DNA of 62,377 nucleotides, from positions 1 through 62,377 of the forward strand of contig LVAN01000014.1 of the NCBI GenBank assembly GCA_001604045.1, read 5' to 3'. This document shows, in pieces, positions 6,482-14,900 of this stretch. How positions within the stretch are numbered: position 1 is the first letter of the stretch; each line of letters opens with the position of its first letter. Under the pieces are notes generated by a model. That model was not told where the DNA came from. It ran no database searches and was given only the letters and a program-made list of their open reading frames with translations. This stretch comes from Clostridiales bacterium Firm_08. Lineage in GTDB: Bacteria > Bacillota > Clostridia > Oscillospirales > QAKW01. The position numbers and the translations under genes are program-made.

Positions 6482-6685
6482 ATGAGTGAATTAGCGTTAA
6501 CAAAGGAGGACAAGAACCTTATGCAGTTTATAGGCACAAAAGAAGTCGCCGCTCTTATGGGTTGCTCTATCCCGGTTGCACGGCAGATTATGAGGCGAAA
6601 GGATTTCCCGCTTATTAAATGCGGTAAAAATCTTAAAGTTATGAAATCCAAACTAATCGAGTGGGCTTCGGTCAGGCGTGTATAA
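6482..6685 (+). CDS. excisionase-family DNA-binding protein (Xis)
   Basis: 67 residues (or 54). FIGTKEVAALMGCSIPVARQ is a winged-helix/MerR-like HTH of the excisionase family, followed by a basic wing (KCGKNLKVMKSKLIEW). Such proteins bend attachment-site DNA and direct the integrase to excise. The ATG at 6482 has only a weak GGTGG site. The in-frame ATG at 6521 has AAAGGAGG eleven bases upstream and gives the usual family N-terminus (MQFIGTKEV), so it may be the real start. It is placed directly before the integrase, as in Tn916-like and other clostridial elements. Confidence 0.85.
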   Translation: MSELALTKEDKNLMQFIGTKEVAALMGCSIPVARQIMRRKDFPLIKCGKNLKVMKSKLIEWASVRRV

Positions 6686-6702
6686 TCGCATATTTGAAAA
6701 CG

Positions 6703-6731
6703 GTGCGGGCATTGTTCTACAATGCCCGCAC
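6703..6731 (+). terminator. hairpin between xis and integrase
   Basis: A 12-bp stem (GTGCGGGCATTG and its complement) with a five-base loop ends just before the integrase ribosome binding site. No T-run follows, so it is more likely a translational or processing element than a full terminator. Confidence 0.55.
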
Positions 6732-6752
6732 ATAACAAGGAGGTAAAAAAAT

Positions 6753-7955
6753 ATGTCAAAAGCAATTAAAAAGCGGTCAAACGGCGACGGCTCGTTCAGT
6801 TACAACGAAAAGCGTAAAGTATGGCAGTATCGCCTGACCATACCGGGACAATTTGATAAAAACGGCAAAGCGATCAGGAAAGCCGTTTACGCAAAGACCA
6901 AGGACGAATGCCGCAAGAAAATGAAAGAGATTGTAAACAGGTATGAAACCGGAACAATTTATTCTTCCGAAGACCTTACAATCTATGCCTACGGCAATCA
7001 ACTTATTGAAAAGAAGGTTAAACTGAATAAAATCCAATCTCAAACCGCGCATCGGGAGTTTGGCACTCTTAATATGTTAAGCCCGATTTACGGCACACGA
7101 CTGCAAGATGCCACACCTATGCTGCTTCAAAACTTTCTTATTGATTATTGCACCAATTACACCAATTCGGTTATCGACAAAATCTATATGCTCTTAAACC
7201 GGATTTTCAATAACGCGGTTGACGATAAGTTGATTCCCGAAACGCCTATGAAGCGGGTTGAAAAGCCAAGATCGGTAAAACGTGAAGTAAAAGTACGGGC
7301 ATTGACTCTTGAAGAGCAGACTGAATTTATCCGCCTGCTTCAAACAGAGGATATTCAGTTCGCCGACGAAATGCTCATATCGCTTTTTACCGGTATGAGA
7401 ATGGGTGAAGTGGTCGCCCTCACAATAGGCGATATTGATTTAGAAAACGGCTATATAAACATTCACCGCACTATGGCGACCGATGAAGGCGGCAATCCGT
7501 ATATAAACGACCGCACAAAGACCGATACGGGAATGCGGGTTATAAAAGTTACCGATGAAGTAAAGCAACTTCTTAATGATATTTGCAAAGGTCGTAAAAA
7601 ACACGAGTTTGTATTTACCCGTCCTGACGGCAGATTTATTTCAAGACCGATGATATACAGCCAGTTTCGCAGGATGGATGACAAGTACCACTTTATTAAA
7701 CCGCAGGTCAATACAAAAGTAGACCTGCACTCCCTGCGACACACCTTTGCTACAAGATGTATCGAATCGGGAATGCAGGCGAAAGTGTTGCAACACATTT
7801 TAGGGCACAAGGATATAACAACGACCTATAACACCTACGGCGATGTGTTTGACAAATTTGAGTTTGATAATATCACAAAGGCGGAAAAATATTTAAGGGA
7901 AAACGGACTTTCAATTTATAAGAATGCGAAACCGAAAATCATAAAAATGGCGTGA
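6753..7955 (+). CDS. tyrosine recombinase / integrase of the element (second copy)
   Basis: 400 residues. An arm-binding domain lies at about 8-55 (NGDGSFSYNEKRKVWQYRLT), a core-binding domain at about 60-170, and a catalytic domain to the end. Catalytic Arg is in GMRMGEVVAL near 215, HSLRHTFATR near 326, ILGHKD, and the nucleophilic Tyr region TTYNTYGDVF near 358. AAGGAGG precedes the ATG. The gene lies directly after xis and directly before arm-type repeats and tRNA-Tyr, so this is the enzyme that integrates the element at the tRNA. It is only distantly similar to the recombinase at 303-1373. Confidence 0.95.
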   Translation: MSKAIKKRSNGDGSFSYNEKRKVWQYRLTIPGQFDKNGKAIRKAVYAKTKDECRKKMKEIVNRYETGTIYSSEDLTIYAYGNQLIEKKVKLNKIQSQTAHREFGTLNMLSPIYGTRLQDATPMLLQNFLIDYCTNYTNSVIDKIYMLLNRIFNNAVDDKLIPETPMKRVEKPRSVKREVKVRALTLEEQTEFIRLLQTEDIQFADEMLISLFTGMRMGEVVALTIGDIDLENGYINIHRTMATDEGGNPYINDRTKTDTGMRVIKVTDEVKQLLNDICKGRKKHEFVFTRPDGRFISRPMIYSQFRRMDDKYHFIKPQVNTKVDLHSLRHTFATRCIESGMQAKVLQHILGHKDITTTYNTYGDVFDKFEFDNITKAEKYLRENGLSIYKNAKPKIIKMA

Positions 7956-7960
7956 TTTTG

Positions 7961-8010
7961 TATGCCAAAATTATGCCAATACGATCCGTTTATGCCAATA
8001 TTATGCCAAT
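7961..8010. repeat. arm-type direct repeats next to the attachment site
   Basis: Two 20-bp repeats, TATGCCAA(A/T)ATTATGCCAAT, separated by ten bases, contain four copies of TATGCCAA at 7961, 7972, 7991 and 8002. Paired short direct repeats just inside an integrase-proximal end are typical integrase arm sites. They mark 8010-8130 as the element/chromosome junction. Confidence 0.7.
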
Positions 8011-8095
8011 TTTTACGACCTTAAAATGACTCAAAGCGTTTTTACTGCAAATCCGGAAACCCGCATAAACAGGGCGTTTGAGGGCGTTTTGGCAC

Positions 8096-8124
8096 AAAAA
8101 ACGGGCAGGTTAAAAAACCTGCCC
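8096..8124 (-). terminator. terminator of the tRNA operon
   Basis: On the minus strand, GGGCAGGTT pairs with AACCTGCCC across a short loop, followed by a six-T run. It lies four bases after the CCA of tRNA-Tyr. Confidence 0.9.
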
Positions 8125-8127
8125 GGA

Positions 8128-8211
8128 TGGTGGGAGAGGGTGGATTTGAACCACCGAAGCTCACGCAACAGATTTACAGTCTGCCCCCTTTGGCCACTCG
8201 GGAACTCTCCC
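8128..8211 (-). tRNA. tRNA-Tyr (anticodon GUA)
   Basis: 84 nt including an encoded CCA. The acceptor GGGAGAG pairs with CTCTCCC, discriminator A. The anticodon loop reads CTGTAAA, a long variable arm is present as expected for bacterial tRNA-Tyr, and the T arm reads GGTTCAAATCC. It is the probable integration target of the element to its left. Whether the 3' part is the original or an element-restored copy cannot be told here. Confidence 0.93.
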
Positions 8212-8214
8212 ATT

Positions 8215-8289
8215 TGGAGCTGGTGAACGGAGTCGAACCATCAACCTGCTGATTACAAATCAGCTGCTCTGCCATTGAGCCACACCAGC
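8215..8289 (-). tRNA. tRNA-Thr (anticodon UGU)
   Basis: 75 nt with encoded CCA. The acceptor GCTGGTG pairs with CACCAGC, discriminator T, the anticodon loop is TTTGTAA, and the T arm is GGTTCGACTCC. It is the first gene of the two-tRNA operon, four bases before tRNA-Tyr. Confidence 0.93.
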
Positions 8290-8340
8290 ATATCACGGCG
8301 ACGGATCACCAAGCGCTTTCCCTTTGGAAACAACACTATG

Positions 8341-8369
8341 ATTATATCCATTTTTACGTGTTTTGTCAA
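8341..8369 (-). promoter_or_regulatory. consensus promoter of the tRNA operon
   Basis: TTGACA, 17-base spacer, TATAAT on the minus strand, about 50 bases before tRNA-Thr. Confidence 0.9.
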
Positions 8370-8637
8370 GATATTTTTATCGTTTTGTAAAAAAGATGAC
8401 GGGGACGGCGATCTCCGCGATCATTTTATGATCCGCCCTCTTGTCTTCCTCTGACGAGCAAGGCGGACCGGCGGCAAATCACGTCGGAAGGGAAGGAGAG
8501 ATGACGGAATTCAGACGGCAATATTTTCCATGTTTCGACACGGTAAGGCATGAAAAAGACGCAAGGAAGCACAGCCATAAAAATATGGCTGTGCTTCGAT
8601 TTCTTTTTCGGCTAATTACTCCAAAACAAGGTGAGGA
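8370..8637. other. non-coding stretch with decayed repeat and terminator
   Basis: Between the tRNA promoter and the small peptide gene there is no supportable gene. Positions 8444-8502 (CTTCCTCTGA near the start, GGAAGGAGAGA near the end) look like a decayed copy of the 87-bp repeat found at 24452 and 24711. A hairpin at 8571-8595 (GCACAGCCATA and complement) with T-rich flanks on both sides terminates the peptide gene. Confidence 0.55.
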
Positions 8638-8763
8638 TCAATCGTCGAACGGGTCAACCTCTTCGTGGGTGGATCCTTCGCCGCCGATCTCGGGGCCCGC
8701 CATGATCGCGGGACCGATCAGATCGATATATTCAAGTTCCGGAGCACTATATTCTTTCTTCAT
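8638..8763 (-). CDS. 41-aa peptide, precursor-like
   Basis: A short gene encoding MKKEYSAPELEYIDLIGPAI and continuing MAGPEIGGEGSTHEEVDPFDD. GGAGGG lies eight bases before the ATG, a consensus promoter (TTGACA-17-TATGAT) precedes it, and a terminator hairpin follows, so it is a complete small transcription unit. The leader-like N-terminal half (MKK-Y--P-LE-IDL) and the Gly/Ala-rich, acidic C-terminal half resemble gut-Firmicute peptides sometimes annotated as RiPP precursors. No modification enzyme is nearby. It may be a small regulatory or structural peptide. Not a family I can name. Confidence 0.65.
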   Translation of the reverse strand: MKKEYSAPELEYIDLIGPAIMAGPEIGGEGSTHEEVDPFDD

Positions 8764-8801
8764 TTTATATGCCCTCCATTTATTGATACTACGATACGAT
8801 A

Positions 8802-8830
8802 ATCATAGCACAGCTTGAACCTAATGTCAA
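8802..8830 (-). promoter_or_regulatory. strong promoter of the 41-aa peptide gene
   Basis: Minus strand TTGACA, 17-base spacer, TATGAT, about 40 bases upstream of the start. It lies between the peptide gene and the end of the giant surface gene, showing independent transcription. Confidence 0.85.
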
Positions 8831-8841
8831 TACCTTTCGCT

Positions 8842-8873
8842 CATCTTTCCGGAAAAAGTTTTCCGGAAAGATG
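8842..8873. terminator. long hairpin after the giant surface gene
   Basis: A perfect 15-bp stem (CATCTTTCCGGAAAA and complement) with a two-base loop, about 30 bases past the stop codon. The T-run is poor on the minus strand, so it may act as an RNA 3' stabiliser or a weak terminator. Confidence 0.6.
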
Positions 8874-8901
8874 AGGAAGGGATCTTAACAAATTACCGAT
8901 C

Positions 8902-11900
8902 TTACTCCGCAGCAGGAGCGTGGAGCGTGATGGTGTCACTGAATACCGTGCGGACCGCGTCGCCGATCCTGTAGGTGACGTACATCTTACCATAGCGATA
9001 CGCGTCAGGTGCGATGAACTTGAAGCGGAAGGAATAGTTCTGGTAGACAGAGTCAAGTCCGTTCGCGTTGGAAGCATAGCTCTTCTTGATGCCGACGGTC
9101 TTGTCATTGATGACCAGCGCGTTGTTCACATACGCGGTCAGATCATCAAACGCGGTGGAGATGTTCGCATAGTACATACCGTAGTCAAGGACTTTCAGAT
9201 CGACCGCGCCGACCACGATGTCGGAATACTCGCTCGTAGTGGCGATGTTGCCGACGAAGTAAGCGGCGTACGGTTTGGCGGAGTTAAATCCGGCCTCACC
9301 GGTCATATCCTGGATCACGCTGGTAGCCGGCGTGGCGGATACGGAGAGAACATCCTTGGTAACGGTGACGGTGTAAGCCGTTCCGACGACCGAGCCGTCC
9401 ACCGAGCAGAGCTGCGCGGTGAAGGTGTCTTCGGTGTCGACGGGGACCGCGTTGTAGTAGACGGTGCCGTCAGGCATGGTGGCCTTGACCATCATGTTGC
9501 CGACCGGATTGAAGAGATATATATCCGCGTCGGTGATGTCGCGCGCGGTATGCGTGGCTTCATCCACACCGGCGTCGCCGGAAGCCATGTGAGCGCCGAG
9601 CGTATCAGCGTTGTTGAAGTAGTTCGCCGCCTTGCTGTTAAAGGTGTTGTTGGAGGCGATGAATACGTTCTGCTCATCAACGTCAACCTCGGCGTAGTTG
9701 AAGGCAACGCAGGCGCCGTCATAATAAGTCGCGCTGTTTCTGCTGGTATAGTTGTACTTGAAGTTCGTAAAGGTGTTGCCGGTGATGGTGATCGGCGTCG
9801 GGCTGAAGTTCAGTATCGCCGCGGCGAACGCGCCGGACGTATTGTCGAACGTGTTGCCGCTGACGGTGATGGAGCCGAGTTCACTGCCGTCGGTAGCGTT
9901 GATACGGAGACCGTAGTAGTTGTGCACGGCGGTATCCGACGGAGCGACGATGTTGTTGTTGAACGCGACAGTGATGTTCTCAAAATTCGTGTTCTCCCAC
10001 GCCGCTTCGGGGAACGCGACCTGTACCGGAGCCAGCCAGCTGGAGGTCGCCGTGTAGCGGAATCTGTTGTTCGCGAAGGTGAGGCTTGCGCTGTCGACGT
10101 GCGACATATTATCAAAGTACACTCTGTTGTTCACGTTGTTGTGGTGAACGTTGACGTCAAAGGTGCTGTACGCGAACGACGCGTTGCTGGAGTTGGTCGT
10201 GGACAACCAGATCCAGTTGGCGTAGGACGTTGCATCTTCATTCACATAGTTGCGGGCCGCCTCGATGGATTTCGCGCAGCGGGCGATCAGCATTTCATGA
10301 CCGGAGCTGTTCTCCAGTATGAAGTGGTTATCGGTCATCGTGATGTCCTTGGCGATGGTGTTCTTCGCGGACATGATGGCGTAACTGGTGCCGGTGCCGT
10401 AACCGCCGGCGTTGACCGTGATACAGTTGGTGACCCTATAGGTGACGTATTCGATGCCGGTGGCAGCCGTGGACGTCTCGTTGATCCGGATACCACTGTT
10501 ATCGTCTTTGGTGCCGCCGAAGGCGACGCCGTCCACATTGACGCAAGCCTGATATCCGAGGCTGATGCCGTAGGAGATGATGGACTCCTGCTCATCGTTG
10601 GTACGGGTAGACTTACGGGTCGCGGTCGGGATGCCGCTGCTCAGCGTGACCGGGTTGATGCCCGCCTTGGCGCCGTAGATGTTGTAGAGTTCTCCTCTGT
10701 CGTCCGCCGTACCGCAGGCGATCGCCGCGTCATACTCTTGCGGAAGCAGATAAATATTTCTGGTATGATCCGCGGCGCTGACGTACGGGACAGCGTTCGG
10801 CGTGGCGAATACGTTCTCGCCGACGGTAAAGACATAGGCGGTCTTGGTGCTGCCTTCCAGGAGCTCCAGTACAACTTTCTTGCCGTCCGGCAAACCGGAA
10901 ACGGTCTGAGACAGATAGTACTTGTTGCCGCTGTAGACCGGTGTGTCACCGAAGTCCTGCTCTACCATAAGGGTAATGACCGCGTAAGTGGTATTGCTGT
11001 CATTGTAGCCGGCCTTGACGTAGTAGGTGTTGCCGGACGCCAGGTCGCCGGACGCGGCGGTCTGGCACTCGGCGTCGGTGTAGACGCCTTTCACGACGAC
11101 TTTCGAGCTCTTGAAGCTGAGTTTCGGATTAGACGCCGTCGGATTATCCATCTTGGAAACCAGCGCGGAACCGGTCGGAGCGCAGTTCGCGTTGACAGCC
11201 CATGTGACCGCCGACGCGGCGGAAGTATCGCCCGCCACAGCGGTGACGTTGAAGTCGCTCGCCCAGTGATTGTAATCGCCCAGCGCGACATCAGACAGCG
11301 CTTCGCCGTGACGCGGCTGCGGGACATAGGGCGTGACGCCGTCCAGCGCGAAGTACAGGTTGTTCTCATAAGTGCCGTTGCTCAGTCCGGTGAAGGGACG
11401 CGGATAACCGGTGAACGTGTTGTTCGAAATATCAACGACTTTCGCGTCGCCGGTAGTCTGCGAGCAGAGGATCGCGCCGTACGCCGGATCTTCTCCCGTG
11501 GTGTTGGTCACGGTGTTGCCGGTAAAGATCCAGCTGTAAATACCGCGCTGATCAGCATCCATCGTATAGGTCGTGGCGACCGCGGAACGGATGCCGTTAT
11601 CTCTGGAGATACCGGTGTTGACCATCTTGTTGTTGCGGAAAATGATGTCGATGCCCGCGCGGTTGGCGCTGGTGATATCGCTCGAACCGCCGGTCGCGAT
11701 GGTGAACAGGGTACCGCAGGCGATGCTGATATAGTTGTCTTCCGCGAGATAGGTGGGTTTGTGCGAGGGGTTCTCGTAGTTCGCGGCGTTGGTCGGGTTG
11801 ATATACAGACCCGTGCTGTCAACGTTCTGCTGAGTGGTATCCAGCCACGCGGTATGACGGATGTTGATGAAATCCGCGTTCAGACCGCCTTTTGTGACGG

Positions 11901-14900
11901 TGCTGGAACCCCATGTGAAGTGACAGTTGTCGACGTTGAACGTCATAATGGATTTGGTCAGGTTTTTCGTAGTCGCCGAGTTGCCGTAACCGCCGCCGTT
12001 GGAGAACAATTTAAGGAAATTGTCCGTTTCGTTGAGGTTGCCAACAACCATGTTTCTAAAGTTGATAGAGAAGTTGTTGTTCTTGTTGTACATGTTGCTG
12101 GCATTGGTGCCCGCAGCCGTGGAAACGTAGACGCTGTTAGACAGGTTCATACCGTCGATGGTGAAAGAACCGCCGTCGCTGATGATATCGTTCATAATGT
12201 AGATGAACGATGTCGAGATCCTCGCTTCATAGGTGCCGCTGAGGCTTCTGCCGTTGATCAGCGCGTCGCTCTCGCCCTCCGACGCCGCAACGCCGAGGTA
12301 CGGACCAACGAATTTCCAGTCATGGAATTTGCCGTTATTGCCGTTGTTGGGCAGACCGACCGCATAGTTACCCGTGCCGGAACCGTTGTAGTTAGTACCG
12401 GTGTTGTAGTTACCCGGGCAGAAAACGACCGTCGGATACTGACGCAGGTTCGCTTCCTGGATGGTGGCGGCGTTGGTGCCGTAAACGAGCTGATAGATGA
12501 AGCCGGTGGTGGGCATCTTGATATAGAAGGTATCGCCGGACGACGGCGCGGTGCTGGTCGCGGCGCCGGTGCTGGTGCACAGCACGCTGGCGAAACGATC
12601 GCTCGTCGGGGTGACAAACATCACGGTGTTGTTCGTCGGAACCACAACGACGGCACCATCCGTAGCCGGAGCCAGACCAAGCTCACCCCAGGGAGAGGTG
12701 TAGAGCAGTCTCTGCACGGTGGTCACAGCGCCCTTGGTAGCCTTGACATACACGGTGCTGCCTTTGGCGATGTTGGTCACAGGCGTCGTGCAGTCAAAGT
12801 CGGAGTAGACGCCGACCAAAGTAACGCCGGAGTTTTTGAACGCGATGTCAGAGGCGTTCTTATTGCCGTTGCCGTTGGCGGTCCAGCGGAAGAAGCGGTT
12901 ATTGGTCTTCTCAACGGAGGAGAAACCGCCGGCGGCGAGTTCAAAGTCAGCGTCGGTATAGGTCTTGTTGGTGTCAGTATAGACATAGGGGATGGAAACA
13001 CCGGTACTGTTCGGGTCGTCCGCGACAAGCGTGCTGCCGGAACGCTGGAAGTAGAAGTTATCGGTCGCGTCAAAGTTGTTGACGCCGTAATCTCCATCCT
13101 CGTCCAGCTTGAAGTAGCGGGACGATTCGGCTTTGCCGATGAAGGTGTTGCCGGTCAGGGTAGCGGACCGCAGTCTGGTGCTCTTTATGGCGTAATGTCC
13201 TTCTCCGCGTCCGTCATGTTTATCAACTCTGTAGTAAGAGGTGACAAAAATGCTGGCGCCGGTACCCTCGGAGCCGCGATCAAAGGTATTGTTGATGACA
13301 TTCAGATTGAAAACGTCATCAAGATCGGCGTGCAGTTTGAGACCGTCCTGCGTGTTGTTGCTGAACTTGTTGCCGATGATGTTGACGGTAACGCCTTCGG
13401 TGTAGGCGCTGTTGTCGCAAACAGACAGATCCTGGTTGGAGCTGCCTACCATACCGATAATGTAGGTGGAGCCGACCGCCGGGGTCTGGAAGTTGGAGTT
13501 CTTAACGGTCAGGTAAGCGCCTTCCAGTCTGCGGGCGACATACTTCTGGTTCATCGGACGCGAATAGCAGACGCGCGTGCCGAGATGACCGGCCGTGAAG
13601 TTGTTGACCTTAAAGGAAGCGTAGGTGGTGTCGGAGAAGCAGTACGCCGGGCTGCCGCTTGTGCCCTGGGCACCGTCGCAATCCGCATAGCAGCGGTTGA
13701 CGTACAGATAGATCTCACAACTGTTATCCTTAGCCTGCGTGTAGTCGGAATAGAAGAAGTTACCGGAACCGGTACCTCTGTTCAGGAAGTCCTGCGCGTT
13801 GATGAACGCCAGCATGCGGGTGTCATACGTCGTGCCGGAACCCGATTTGGTGTTGTTGTTGATACGCAGACCTCTGGTGGTCTTGGCGGACACACCGGCG
13901 AAAGTGATGTAGAAGTGCGAATCCGGAGACACGTTGTAATAGCAGAACTGCGGCTGCGAGGTGAAGATCGCCTCTTTGGTGTTGTCATCGTAAGACCGGG
14001 AGTTCTGGATATCAAACGAGTCAATGGAACGCGGATCGACGCCGAATTTCGGACCGATCAGCGCGATGGAACGGCTGCCGCCGAAGCCGGCATAGCTGCC
14101 GGGCATCAGCAGGAACACCTTGCTCATCGGCTGGTTGGAACCGAATACCGGGCTGGTGGTGTGCGCGTCCCTCGCGGCGGACAAAGTCGCGTAGAAGGTG
14201 ACGTTTGCCGACGTGCCGTTGATGGCGCCGGAGGTATAGGTGTCTCCGTTGAAAGTATACGTGCCCAGACCGCTCGGGTCGACGACAAAGAAGGTGTCCG
14301 GCTCGGTGATGGTGTAACGCACCGTGCAGGTGGTGTTCGCCGTCGCGTAACGTGCCTTGGCGTACAGCGTGCCAAATCCCTTGGACAGCGTTGTGACCGG
14401 CGTGGTGCACGCCTCGTTGGAATATACGCCGAGGAACTCGACTTTGCTGTTATTATAAACGAAGAGGTTTGCCGTACTATACGCTTTGCCGGCTTCCGGC
14501 AGAACAACAACGGTACCTTTGATGATGCCGTCGGTCTCCATTTCGGAGATTTCGTTGCCATAGGTCTGGACCATGACACGGCTGTTGGTGACAAGCAGGT
14601 CGCCCGTCGTTTCCTGCACCGTGAACATCTCCGCGACGCCGCCCGCCATCTCGTCGGACGCATAAATGTCCGTCATAACATGGAAGTAGCCGCTGCGGTT
14701 GGTGATCATGTAGGAAGATCTCGCCGTATGGACGTTGCCCTGATAGTCAACGGACAGGTTGCCGGACAGGTCGGTCAGACCGCTGAAGCTGTAGAAAGGC
14801 TCCACGACCATCATGCCGCTGCCATCGACTTTTGTGTAGTCGGCGCGGATGACGTTTTCGCGGATCGTCATCGCGATATTGAACCCGGCGCCGCCATTAA

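Noticed and set aside
1-8130. Prophage
   Set aside because: Integrases are present, but there are no capsid, terminase, tail or lysis genes; relaxase, MobC and ParB indicate a mobilisable element.
8441-8818. 125-codon plus-strand frame upstream of the giant gene
   Set aside because: It runs antisense through the 41-aa peptide gene and a terminator and has no homology that I recognise.
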